From the NCBI RefSeq assembly GCF_001419745.1, contig NZ_LIRJ01000178.1, forward strand, positions 1-33,246: a stretch of 33,246 nt of DNA, in the 5' to 3' direction. The notes beneath the pieces were generated by a model, which searched no databases, was not told where the DNA came from, and saw nothing but the letters and a program-made list of their open reading frames with translations. Every line of letters starts with the position of its first letter. The stretch's first letter is position 1. Position numbers and translations under genes: made by a program. Shown here one piece after another: positions 10,101-16,615 of this stretch. This stretch comes from Streptomyces silaceus (GTDB lineage: Bacteria; Actinomycetota; Actinomycetes; Streptomycetales; Streptomycetaceae).

Positions 10101-10845
10101 CGCCCGACTCCGGCACGTCCGTCTGGTCGCCGAACACCTGCGGAGAGGCCACCGGCAGGTCCGCGTACCAGTCGTAGAAGGAGAGCATCGGCGCGCCGAT
10201 GAGGCTCATGAAGCGGGCGCCCGCCGCGTGCGACACCATCGACATCGCGGGGATGGGGGAGAAGCCCGCGACGCGGTCGGGGCCGTACGTCTTGATCGTG
10301 TGGACGTGCGCGGCCGCGATGATCTCGACGGCCTCGTCCCAGCTCGCCCGCACCAGACCGCCCTTGCCGCGCGCCTGCTGGTACGTCCCGCGCCGCTCGG
10401 GGTCGCCCTGGATGTCCGCCCAGGCGAGCACCGGGTCCTTCAGGCGCGCCTTCGCCTCGCGGTACATCTCCAGGAGGACGCCGCGCAGATACGGGTAGCG
10501 CACGCGCGTGGGGGAGTACGTGTACCAGGAGAACGCGGCGCCGCGGGGACAGCCGCGCGGCTCGTACTCGGGCCGGTCGGGACCCACGCTCGGGTAGTCC
10601 GTCGCCTGCGTCTCCCAGGTGATGATGCCGTCCTTGACGTACACCTTCCAGCGGCAGGAACCGGTGCAGTTCACGCCGTGCGTGGAGTTCACGACCTTGT
10701 CGTGGCTCCAGCGGTCCCGGTAGAAGGTGTCCGCGTCCCGCCCGCCGGTCAGCGCCACGCTGTGCAGGTCGGGGGCGGCGGTGCCGCGTCGGAAGAACTT
10801 GCCCGCCCGCAGCAGGGCGGCGGCGGGCTCGGTCGTCTCAGTCAC
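7162..10845 (-). CDS. narG: Respiratory nitrate reductase alpha subunit (Mo-bisMGD catalytic subunit)
   Basis: The 1227-residue catalytic subunit reduces nitrate to nitrite in the cytoplasm. The FS0 cluster ligands are visible as His56, Cys60 and Cys64 in THGVNCTGSC plus Cys99 in PRGCPRG; the spacings 4-4-35 equal those of E. coli NarG (His49, Cys53, Cys57, Cys92). The Mo-ligating Asp is Asp225 in LSFYDWYADLP. An Arg-Arg pair in KFFRRGTAA resembles the vestigial Tat remnant common in NarG. The GTG at 10845 follows GGGAG at proper spacing and gives the usual family length; the longer frame to 11046 has no support. It is the first gene of narGHJI, so the nitrate/oxygen control region should lie upstream in 10846-11075. 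No narK transporter is adjacent. Confidence 0.97.
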   Translation of the reverse strand: MTETTEPAAALLRAGKFFRRGTAAPDLHSVALTGGRDADTFYRDRWSHDKVVNSTHGVNCTGSCRWKVYVKDGIITWETQATDYPSVGPDRPEYEPRGCPRGAAFSWYTYSPTRVRYPYLRGVLLEMYREAKARLKDPVLAWADIQGDPERRGTYQQARGKGGLVRASWDEAVEIIAAAHVHTIKTYGPDRVAGFSPIPAMSMVSHAAGARFMSLIGAPMLSFYDWYADLPVASPQVFGDQTDVPESGDWWDAAYLMMWGSNVPVTRTPDAHWMAEARYRGQKVVVVAPDYADNAKFADEWLHPHPGTDGALAIAMGHVILKEFFVDRSTDFFTDYVRKFTDLPFLVTLSERDGAYVPGKFLRASDLGQDVEGGEWKTAVLDENTGQPAVPNGSLGFRWTESGKGKWNLELGSIKPLLTLHGAQVAAGVEVLLPRFDTEGGTHGQGRGEVVRRGVPATRLGGQDGPLVTTVFDLLLAQYGVGRAGLPGTWPASYDDADAPGTPAWQEAHTSVPTAKCVKIAREFARTAEKSRGRCMILMGAGTNHWFHSETIYRAFLALLQLTGCQGRNGGGWAHYVGQEKCRPSTGWATLASANDWSRPPRQMIGAAYWFLNTDQWRYDKFAADVLSSPLGEGRFAGMTGADCLALSARSGWMPSYPTFDRNSLDLGDTTGDPVANVVDELKAGTLKFACEDPDAPENWPRVLTLWRANLLGSSAKGAEYFTKHLLGTHSSLRAEEAAPDERPSTVTWRDEAPEGKLDLLVSLDFRQTSSTLLSDVVLPAATWYEKHDLSTTDMHPYVHSFTPAVDPPWQARTDFDTFRAIADRLSELSVDHLGVRKDVVATALQHDTPGETAQPGGVVLDWRKGECEAVPGKTMPNLAVVERDYTAIGAKFTSLGPLVEQLGLPVKGIAFHPDQEVEDLRERNGVVRGGPADGRPALDTAVKAANTILALSGTTNGRLATQGFHTLEARTGQEMAHLAAEHEGKRITYADTQAAPVPVITSPEWSGSESGGRRYTAFTLNTEHLKPWHTLTGRQHFFIDHDWMHELGEAMPVYRPPLDMNRLFGEPRLGPDGEKEVTVRYLTPHNKWSIHSEYQDNLFMLSLSRGGQCIWMAPQDADAIGVKDNDWIEAVNRNGVVVARAVVSHRMPAGTVYMHHAQERTVNVPKAEASGRRGGIHNSLTRLILKPSHLIGGYAQLSWAFNYLGPTGNQRDEVTVIRRRSQEVQY

Positions 10846-10944
10846 CGGGGGCTCCCTAGGTCTGCCTCTCATTGAACCTAGGGGCGGCGGTCCCTGTGCA
10901 CCTGTCGGCGGCGGCCGTACGGGTTGCCGGGCGCCCTGCGCGGC

Positions 10945-10961
10945 ATTACCTGCGACGTAAT
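10945..10961. promoter_or_regulatory. ATTAC-N7-GTAAT inverted repeat between narG and a membrane protein gene
   Basis: A perfect 5-bp inverted repeat with a 7-bp spacer lies in the divergent region, 100 bp from the narG start and 115 bp from the small membrane protein start. AT-rich half-sites stand out in this GC-rich DNA. Two CCTAGG palindromes (10855-10860 and 10877-10882) lie closer to narG. The regulator is unknown. Confidence 0.4.
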
Positions 10962-11075
10962 CGACCAGGTGGGAGCGGCCGGGGACAGTGGTGTCACCGA
11001 AGCCGGTCGGGCACATCGCCGACCGGGCCGGAGCACCGCAGACCACCCGTCACCGCCGCCTGGAGGCAGACCGCC

Positions 11076-11504
11076 ATGACCACGTCGACCTACCCCCTCG
11101 CCACCCTCGCCCGCACCACCGACCCCAAGGCGATGCTGCGCCGCTTCCTCGGCCTGGACGCGGTCGTGACCGCGGGCAACGGCCTCGCCTACGCCGCCGC
11201 CTCGGGCCCCCTCGGCCGTCTCCTCGGCGTCGACGCCGGGCTGCTGCTCGGCCTCGGCGTCGGCCTCGTCCTCTACGCGGCGGGCGTCGGCCTGCTCGCC
11301 GCGCGCACGAACCCGCCGCCGCTCGCCGTGCAGGCCGTCGTCGAGATCAACGCCGTCTGGGCGGTGCTCAGCGTCGTCGCGCTCGTCGCCTGGTTCTCGC
11401 CGAGCACGGCCGGTGCGGTGTGGATCCCGCTCCAGGCCGTGGTCGTGGGCGGCTTCGCGGCGCTGCAGTACGCGGCGCTGCGCGCGGTGAAGGCCGAGTC
11501 CTGA
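11076..11504 (+). CDS. Small integral membrane protein, four predicted helices
   Basis: The 142-residue protein has four hydrophobic segments, at about residues 25-45, 55-77, 85-108 and 113-134, separated by short loops, and no soluble domain. The ATG at 11076 has GGAGG nine bases upstream. I recognise no family motif with confidence; it resembles small actinobacterial DoxX-like or SPW-like integral membrane proteins of unknown function. It is divergent from narG and shares its control region, and it converges on an XRE-type regulator gene. No function should be assigned. Confidence 0.8.
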   Translation: MTTSTYPLATLARTTDPKAMLRRFLGLDAVVTAGNGLAYAAASGPLGRLLGVDAGLLLGLGVGLVLYAAGVGLLAARTNPPPLAVQAVVEINAVWAVLSVVALVAWFSPSTAGAVWIPLQAVVVGGFAALQYAALRAVKAES

Positions 11505-11531
11505 ACGGGACCCTCCGGACGCCCGAGCCCC

Positions 11532-12401
11532 CTAGGACATGTGCTCCTGGAGGAACTTCGCCGTCGCCGGGTCGGCCGGCAGCAGCGTCTCGATGGCCAG
11601 CTCGGCGACCGTCACGTCCATCGGGGTGTTGAACGTCGAGATCGACGAGATGAAGGACAGGACGTGCCCCGCGTGCTCGATCCGCAGGGGCAGCGCGAAA
11701 TAGGGCACGTCCGTCCCCGCCTCGAAGGCGTCGACGCCGGGGTCCGCCACCGGGTACGCCGCCACCTCGTCGTACACCGCACGCAGCTCGTCCGAGCGCT
11801 GCAGCGCGATCTGCCGCTCCATCTGGTGCAGCAGATGCCCGCGCCACTCGCGCAGATTGCGGATCCTCGGGGCGAGGCCCTCGGGGTGGAGGGTGATCCG
11901 CATCGCGTTCAGCGGCTCCGTCAGCAGATGGACCGGGATGCCGTCGAGCATCGCCGCCAGACTGCGGTTCGCGGCGACCACGCCGTACGTCGCGTCAACC
12001 ACCAGGGCCGGATAGGGCTCGTAGCCGGCCAGGAGCTGTTCGAGGCCCTCGCGCAGCGTGCCCATCGCGGGGTCGTCCAGCGGGGTCTCGCGGAACCGGG
12101 GCGCGTAACCGGCCGCCAGGAGAAGGGAGTTGCGCTCCCTGACCGGTACGTCGAGGTGGTCGGCGAGGCGCAGCACGAACTCCTCGCTCGGGCGCGCCCG
12201 GCCCGTCTCGACGAAGCTGATGTGGCGGGCCGACGAGTCGGCGCGCAGGGCCAGCTCCAGCTGGCTGACCCGGCGCCGCTCGCGCCAGCCGCGCAGCAGC
12301 GGACCCACACCGCTCGCGCCGTCCGTGCCGCTCCCCCTGGACGCGCTCCTCGCCGTGGTCCTGCTCGTGACGTTCCCCTTGGTACGCGCGGCTGTTGTCA
12401 T
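11532..12401 (-). CDS. XRE-family transcriptional regulator with MmyB-like ligand domain
   Basis: The 289-residue protein has a disordered N-terminus (about 30 residues), a helix-turn-helix at about residues 35-88 (LLRGWRERRRVSQLELALRAD, then RHISFVETGRARPS) and a C-terminal PAS-like MmyB domain from about 105 to 285, marked by YPALVVDATYGVVAANRSLAAML. This layout is common in actinobacteria, where such regulators often control adjacent oxidoreductase genes. The start is the ATG at 12401; no strong ribosome site precedes it, so it may be leaderless or start elsewhere. It is divergent from the pterin dehydratase-methyltransferase pair, which is a possible target. Confidence 0.88.
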   Translation of the reverse strand: MTTAARTKGNVTSRTTARSASRGSGTDGASGVGPLLRGWRERRRVSQLELALRADSSARHISFVETGRARPSEEFVLRLADHLDVPVRERNSLLLAAGYAPRFRETPLDDPAMGTLREGLEQLLAGYEPYPALVVDATYGVVAANRSLAAMLDGIPVHLLTEPLNAMRITLHPEGLAPRIRNLREWRGHLLHQMERQIALQRSDELRAVYDEVAAYPVADPGVDAFEAGTDVPYFALPLRIEHAGHVLSFISSISTFNTPMDVTVAELAIETLLPADPATAKFLQEHMS

Positions 12402-12460
12402 ACGTAGACGGTAATCGAAGCGGTGTGTGGCAAGGTGAAACCGATTCCCGACGCACGTCC

Positions 12461-12510
12461 CCGGAAGTCTCCGGAAGCCCCCGGAACGCTCCGGAAGCCC
12501 TGGAAGGAGC
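12461..12510 (+). repeat. Five tandem 10-bp units ending in the ribosome binding site
   Basis: Five consecutive 10-bp units are visible: CCGGAAGTCT, CCGGAAGCCC, CCGGAACGCT, CCGGAAGCCC and TGGAAGGAGC. The last supplies the GGAGC ribosome site of the dehydratase gene at 12517. The period is exact with no indels. This looks like a local expansion in the leader of the gene. Confidence 0.8.
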
Positions 12511-12516
12511 GTGGCC

Positions 12517-12825
12517 ATGACGACCCCCGAACCGCTCTCGCTGAAGGAGATCGAGGACCGTCTCGCGGAGCTGCCCGGCTGGTCCCTCGACAACGACCGC
12601 CTCACCCGTACCTACCGCCTCGGCTCCCACTTCGCGGCGACCGGCCTGGTCGTCCACATCGCCCAGACCCAGGAGGAGCTCGGCCACCACTCCGACCTGA
12701 CGCTCGGCTACAACACCGTGGCGCTGGCCGTGAACACCCACTCGGCGGGCGGCGCGCTGACCGACCTCGACTTCGAACTCGCCCGCAGGGTCGAGGGGTT
12801 CGCCCCCTCGCACGGCGCGGAGTGA
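12517..12825 (+). CDS. Pterin-4a-carbinolamine dehydratase family protein
   Basis: This 102-residue protein matches the PCD/DCoH fold. It has the GWSLDNDRLTRTYRL strand region and the active-site signature GHHSDL (His57, His58, Asp60, usually NHHP-D) followed by His75 in VNTHSAGG. PCD dehydrates 4a-hydroxytetrahydropterin so that the cofactor of aromatic amino acid hydroxylases can be recycled; some bacterial members have other roles, such as pterin-dependent or moonlighting functions. I chose the ATG at 12517 over the GTG at 12511 because GGAGC ends just before the GTG and is correctly spaced only for the ATG. No hydroxylase gene is nearby. Its stop overlaps a methyltransferase start. Confidence 0.92.
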   Translation: MTTPEPLSLKEIEDRLAELPGWSLDNDRLTRTYRLGSHFAATGLVVHIAQTQEELGHHSDLTLGYNTVALAVNTHSAGGALTDLDFELARRVEGFAPSHGAE

Positions 12826-13622
12826 GCCGCTGGATGCTGGACTACAGCAAGGAGGCCGACCGCTACGACGCCTCGCGCGGCGGCGAGCCCCGGGCCGCCG
12901 CGGCGGCGTCCGCCGTCCTCGGCCTGGTGCCCGCCGGCGCCCGGACGCTCCTCGACGTGGCCTGCGGCACCGGCCTGGTCACCCGGCGCCTGGCCGACCG
13001 CGACGGGCTGCGGGTGACCGGGGTGGACGCCGCGTACCGCATGGCGCGGATGGCGGCGGGCCGGGTGCCGGGCGCCGTCGTCCTCGGCGACAGCCGCAGG
13101 CTGCCCTTCCCCGACGCCGCCTTCGACGCGGTGAGCACGGTGTGGCTGCTGCATCTGCTGTCCGGCGCCGAGGAGGCGCGGTCGGTCGTCGCCGAGTGCG
13201 CGCGGGTGCTGCGGCCCGGCGGGGTCTACGTCACCACCGTCGACAAGGCCGCCTCGCACGACGTGGGCAGCGACATCGACGCGGTGCTCGCGCCGCGCCC
13301 GGTGCGGCCCGCGGTCGACCGGGCCGACGCCGTCGCGGCGTACGCGGCCGAGCAGGGCCTCGTGCCCGTGGGGGAGGCCGGATTCCGGGGCCACGGGCAG
13401 GGCCGCACACCCCGCTCCACGGTCGACGACCTGCGCCGCGGCTGGTTCACGCGGATCCCGCCCGAGAGCCCGCTGGCCGAGCGTCTCGCGGCGGGGCTCG
13501 CGCGGCTCCCCGACCAGGACGTGGCCCGCCCGGACCCGCGGTTCGGCCTGCGGGCGTTCCGCAAGGAGGTCCACAAGGAGATCCACGAGGAGGTTCACCG
13601 GGAGGTCCACAAGGAGGGGTGA
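12822..13622 (+). CDS. Class I SAM-dependent methyltransferase
   Basis: The 266-residue protein has methyltransferase motif I (TLLDVACGTGLVTRRLA, about residues 42-58), the Asp of motif II (VTGVDAAYRMA), motif IV region (FDAVSTVWLLHLL) and RVLRPGGVYVTTVD. It is of the Methyltransf_11/25 type acting on an unknown small molecule. I set the start at the GTG at 12822, which overlaps the dehydratase stop (GTGA); the ATG at 12834 is an alternative. The coupling suggests shared expression with the dehydratase. The C-terminus ends in a charged repeat, four units of E-(V/I)-H-(K/E/R), encoded by tandem 12-bp repeats and outside the normal fold. Confidence 0.88.
   Translation: MSRWMLDYSKEADRYDASRGGEPRAAAAASAVLGLVPAGARTLLDVACGTGLVTRRLADRDGLRVTGVDAAYRMARMAAGRVPGAVVLGDSRRLPFPDAAFDAVSTVWLLHLLSGAEEARSVVAECARVLRPGGVYVTTVDKAASHDVGSDIDAVLAPRPVRPAVDRADAVAAYAAEQGLVPVGEAGFRGHGQGRTPRSTVDDLRRGWFTRIPPESPLAERLAAGLARLPDQDVARPDPRFGLRAFRKEVHKEIHEEVHREVHKEG
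13566..13613 (+). repeat. Four tandem 12-bp coding repeats (EVHK-type)
   Basis: Units at 13566-13577, 13578-13589, 13590-13601 and 13602-13613 encode EVHK, EIHE, EVHR and EVHK at the C-terminus of the methyltransferase. The first and last units are identical (GAGGTCCACAAG). A partial unit with GAGG continues into the stop codon. Confidence 0.85.
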
Positions 13623-13768
13623 GGCGCCGGAGGACTTCTTTTGCGCTTCCGGCAACACCATTTGTCAAACGCCGGGGCCCGGTCGCAGTCTGGAGGTCAG
13701 GTAGCCCCACGAGGGCACACAGACCTGGACACAGGGCACAGCAGAGGACCGGAAGGCGGCACAAGGCG

Positions 13769-14677
13769 ATGGGTCACCACCACGGGCACGGCCACGGAGA
13801 GGGCCAGGGGCAGGGCCACGGGCACGGGCACAGCCACGACGACATGGACTGGATCACCATGGCCGGGCGGCTGGAGCGCTACGCGCGCATCGCCGCCCCC
13901 ATGTACGGCGAGGTGACGGACTGGCTGCGCCGCTGGGTCCCCGAACCCGGCGTCGTCGCCGACATCGGCAGCGGCCCGGGTGCCGTCTCCGTCCTGCTGG
14001 CCCAGGCGTTCCCCAAGGCGCGGATCATCGCGGCCGACCCCGAGGCCGAACTTCTTGAGCGGGCCCGCGAGCACGCGGCGGCGGAAGGCCTGGCCGACCG
14101 CTTCGCGACGGTGCGCGCCGCGCTCCCCGACGACATCGGCGGCGTACCGCGGGCCGACCTGCTGTGGCTGTGCAAGTCGCTGCACCACGTCGGCGACCAG
14201 GGCGCCGCGCTCTCCGCCCTCGCGGACCACCTCGCGCCCGGCGGCGCGATCGCCCTCCTGGAGGGCGGCCTGAACGCCCGGAGCCTGCCCCGCGACATCG
14301 GCTTCGGCCGCCCCGGCCTCCTGGCCCGCCTGGAGGCGTCCGACGAGTCCTGGTTCAACGGCATGCGGGCCGGCCTGGACGGCTCGACGGACGCGACCGA
14401 GGACTGGCCTGCCCTCCTGAAGGCCGCGGGCCTGCGCTACGAGGCCACCCGCAGCTTCCTCCTCGACCTGCCCGCGCCCGTCTCGGACGACACCCGCGCC
14501 CACCTGGTCGAGGAGTTCACCCTGCGCCGCGAGATGCACGCCGAGCGCATCGACCCCGAGGACCTCGCCACGTTCGACCGCCTCCTGGACGCGGACGACC
14601 CGCAGAGCCTGCACCGGCGCCCCGACCTGTTCCTGCTGACGGCGCAGACGGTGCACGTGGCGGTCAAGGAGGCGTAG
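13769..14677 (+). CDS. Class I SAM-dependent methyltransferase with His/Gly-rich N-terminus
   Basis: The 302-residue protein starts at the ATG at 13769. Residues 2-25 form a low-complexity His/Gly tract with nine His (HHHGHGHG and GHGHGHSHDD). A methyltransferase domain follows: motif I VVADIGSGPGAVSVLLA (about 62-78), acidic motif II (IIAADPEAELLERA), motif IV (PRADLLWLCKSLHHV) and LAPGGAIALLEGG. The C-terminal part (about 180-300) resembles the substrate-binding caps of small-molecule methyltransferases. The His tract may bind Ni or Zn, or only be a low-complexity extension. GGAAGG lies rather far upstream, so the N-terminal start is less certain than the domain. Substrate unknown. Confidence 0.88.
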   Translation: MGHHHGHGHGEGQGQGHGHGHSHDDMDWITMAGRLERYARIAAPMYGEVTDWLRRWVPEPGVVADIGSGPGAVSVLLAQAFPKARIIAADPEAELLERAREHAAAEGLADRFATVRAALPDDIGGVPRADLLWLCKSLHHVGDQGAALSALADHLAPGGAIALLEGGLNARSLPRDIGFGRPGLLARLEASDESWFNGMRAGLDGSTDATEDWPALLKAAGLRYEATRSFLLDLPAPVSDDTRAHLVEEFTLRREMHAERIDPEDLATFDRLLDADDPQSLHRRPDLFLLTAQTVHVAVKEA

Positions 14678-14698
14678 GCGGCAACGGGAGTGACGATC

Positions 14699-14732
14699 CG
14701 TCAACCGGCCTGTGCCGACAGGCCGGTTGACG
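14699..14732. terminator. Perfect 15-bp stem-loop between methyltransferase and Trypco1 gene
   Basis: CGTCAACCGGCCTGT (14699-14713) and ACAGGCCGGTTGACG (14718-14732) are exact reverse complements around a 4-nt loop GCCG. It lies 21 bases after the methyltransferase stop and 57 bases before the next start. An intrinsic terminator is the simplest reading; a dyad operator is an alternative. Confidence 0.75.
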
Positions 14733-14789
14733 TACGTTCGTGGCAGTGCCGTGCTGCCGGGCCCGGCCGACCGACCAGGGAGCCGCCCC

Positions 14790-15167
14790 GTGAGCGAACT
14801 GATGCGATGGGAGTCCGACGAAGGGCCCGTCGTGGTCGAAGTGGACTCCAGGGACCCGGGGTTCAGGTCCGTGTCGCGGCGCGGCGACGACGGTGAGGTG
14901 CACGAGGTCGAGGGACGTTTCGAGTCGGCGCTGAACAATGTGCGCGGCGCCGCGATGTCCGCGCTGCGGACCTTCCGCGACCGCGCCCTCGACCCCGACG
15001 CGATCGAGCTGGAATTCGGCGTGAAGCTGAGCGCCGCGGCGGGCGCGGTCATCGCCAAGACGGCGACCGAGGGCCACCTGACGGTCAAACTCACCTGGTC
15101 ACGTCCGGCCGCGGGCACGGCGGAGGACACGCGGGGCGAGGTACCGCAGCAGCGTGCCGGGGGATAG
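14790..15167 (+). CDS. CU044_2847 family protein (trypsin-co-occurring domain 1)
   Basis: The 125-residue protein matches the Trypco1 pattern as I know it: an N-terminal strand unit (ELMRW...GPVVVEVDS), a helix with FESALNNVRGAAMSAL and the most typical block LEFGVKLSAAAGAVIAKT, ending in a strand LTVKLTW. The domain was described as co-occurring with trypsin-like proteases in predicted bacterial conflict or signalling systems. The GTG start at 14790 follows AGGGAG. No protease, NTPase or other conflict-system partner is adjacent: upstream is a methyltransferase behind a terminator, downstream a convergent aldo/keto reductase. It is therefore an orphan, and its biochemical role is unknown. 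Confidence 0.8.
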   Translation: MSELMRWESDEGPVVVEVDSRDPGFRSVSRRGDDGEVHEVEGRFESALNNVRGAAMSALRTFRDRALDPDAIELEFGVKLSAAAGAVIAKTATEGHLTVKLTWSRPAAGTAEDTRGEVPQQRAGG

Positions 15168-15324
15168 CCGGGCGGCACGCGCGGCCCCGCGTACACCGAC
15201 GCCGCCGGGAGCGCCGGGATTCCGTGGTCCCCGGGCGCCGGAGCTCCACGCGCGGATGGCCCGCCTGCGTCACCCCCGAGGGAGCGGCGCGGACGGGCCA
15301 CCGGGTGGAGCGGAGGCGTAGGCC

Positions 15325-16158
15325 TCAGACGACGTCGAACGTCGCCGGGTCCGGGCCGAGGCGGCGGTCCTCGTTCAGGGCCGAGATCGCCGCCATGTCC
15401 TCGGGGTCCAGCTCGAAGCCGAAGACGTCGATGTTCTCCTTGATCCGCGACGGCGTCACGGACTTCGGGATCACCACGTTGCCCAGCTGGATGTGCCAGC
15501 GCAGGACGACCTGCGCGGGCGTGCGCCCGTGCTTCTGCGCGATGGCGACGATCGCCGGGACCTCCAGGAGCCCCTTGCCCTGGCCGAGCGGCGACCAGGC
15601 CTCGGTGGCGATGCCCTGCTCCGCGTGGACCTCGCGGGAGGCGCGCTGCTGGAGGTGCGGGTGCAGCTCGATCTGGTTGACGGCGGGGACGACCGACGTC
15701 TCGGCGATCAGCCGCTCCAGGTGCTCGGGCAGGAAGTTCGACACGCCGATCGACTTCGCGCGGCCGTCGGCCTGGATCTTCTCGAAGGCCTTGTACGTGT
15801 CGACGTAGCTGTCCTTGGAGGGCAGCGGCCAGTGGATCAGGTACAGGTCCACATAGTCGAGCCCCAGCTTCTCCAGCGAGGTGTCGAAGGCGCGCAGCGT
15901 CGAGTCGTAGCCCTGGTCGGCGTTCCAGAGCTTCGTCGTGACGAAGAGCTCCTCGCGGGCGACGCCGGAGGCGGCGATGGCCTTGCCGGTGCCCTCTTCG
16001 TTGCCGTAGATGGCCGCGGTGTCGATGCTGCGGTACCCGGCCTCCAGGGCGGTCGCGACGGCCGTCTCGGCCTCGGCGTCCGGCACCTGCCAGACGCCGA
16101 AACCGAGCTGGGGCATCTCGACGCCGTTGTTCAGGATGATCGGGGGGACCTTGCTCAC
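15325..16158 (-). CDS. Aldo/keto reductase
   Basis: This 277-residue NADPH-dependent oxidoreductase has the AKR (TIM-barrel) catalytic tetrad: Asp46 and Tyr51 in SIDTAAIYGNEEGTG, Lys76 in FVTTKLWN and His109 in LYLIHWPLP. The C-terminal GNVVIPKSVTPSRIKEN is the cofactor-binding loop. It resembles the 2,5-diketo-gluconate reductase/YvgN-like (AKR5) group that reduces small aldehydes and ketones. The start is the GTG at 16158, preceded by a weak GAGAG. The gene is alone, divergent from the pqq operon and convergent with the Trypco1 gene. The 157 bp between the two convergent stops hold no clear hairpin. Confidence 0.95.
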   Translation of the reverse strand: MSKVPPIILNNGVEMPQLGFGVWQVPDAEAETAVATALEAGYRSIDTAAIYGNEEGTGKAIAASGVAREELFVTTKLWNADQGYDSTLRAFDTSLEKLGLDYVDLYLIHWPLPSKDSYVDTYKAFEKIQADGRAKSIGVSNFLPEHLERLIAETSVVPAVNQIELHPHLQQRASREVHAEQGIATEAWSPLGQGKGLLEVPAIVAIAQKHGRTPAQVVLRWHIQLGNVVIPKSVTPSRIKENIDVFGFELDPEDMAAISALNEDRRLGPDPATFDVV

Positions 16159-16615
16159 GAGCTCTCGATCCTTAAGTCGTCGGGTGGTACTTCCATGGTC
16201 AACGATCAGGGGTGGTGTCGCATTCCTGGTCCGCCGGGTGACCTGTGCCGGATCCCGGGCGGGACGCCGGAGACCACCTCGAGCGGGATGCCGGGAGGGC
16301 TCCCGCGCGCGGCGCCGCGAGGCCTCCGCGGGCCCCTGCCCCGCCGTCCATGTGGCCGGAAGTCGAGCCGGAAACAGGAATTGGTCGGTCCGGACCATTG
16401 ACGGTGTCCCGTCACCCCGGGACCCTATGGCACAACAGTGAACGCAGGACACCCATGTGAACGCGGCCGGCTTCCCGGTGACGCCCACGGCATCCGCCGT
16501 GAGCGCACTGGATCCGCCGTGATCGCATGCGGCGTCCGCGCCGCCGCTGCCCCGCACCACCCCGTGCCCCCACCGGCTCGCCCCTGAACCCCACATCTTC
16601 AGGAAAGGCACCGAC
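16159..16615. other. Divergent control region between aldo/keto reductase and pqqA (457 bp)
   Basis: No gene is supported here. The region contains a CTTAAG palindrome near 16171, a GGTCCGGACC palindrome at 16387-16396, an inverted repeat GTCCCG-N6-CGGGAC (16406-16423) and a pair of direct repeats at 16492-16527. TTGACG at 16398 could be a -35 box but has no convincing partner. A 21-codon GTG frame from 16457 is weak. Promoters for both flanking genes must lie here. Confidence 0.55.
16492..16527 (+). repeat. Two 16-bp direct repeats with 20-bp period upstream of pqqA
   Basis: ATCCGCCGTGAGCGCA (16492-16507) and ATCCGCCGTGATCGCA (16512-16527) differ at one base and start 20 bp apart, about two helical turns. 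They lie 89-124 bp before the pqqA start. The arrangement fits a tandem activator or repressor site, but the protein is unknown. Confidence 0.7.

Noticed and set aside
7276..10875. Very long open frame antisense to narG
   Set aside because: It is a GC-bias shadow of narG; composition is dominated by Arg, Val, Gly and His without domains.
10846..11046. N-terminal extension of narG up to 11046
   Set aside because: The extension lacks NarG similarity, and the GTG at 10845 has a good ribosome site and gives the usual family length.
12423..12821. Upstream extension of the methyltransferase frame into the dehydratase gene
   Set aside because: The frame is open by GC bias; the dehydratase reading is clearly the coding one and GTGA coupling sets the start.
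13566..13613. Tandem repeat considered as a CRISPR-like or minisatellite element
   Set aside because: Units are in frame and encode the protein tail; there are no spacers.
16387..16396. GGTCCGGACC palindrome as a TetR-type operator
   Set aside because: Only 10 bp are symmetric, the flanks do not match, and such GC palindromes are frequent here.
16457..16522. Possible leader peptide upstream of pqqA (GTG at 16457, about 21 codons)
   Set aside because: Weak ribosome site, no attenuator structure, and it overlaps direct repeats that look regulatory.
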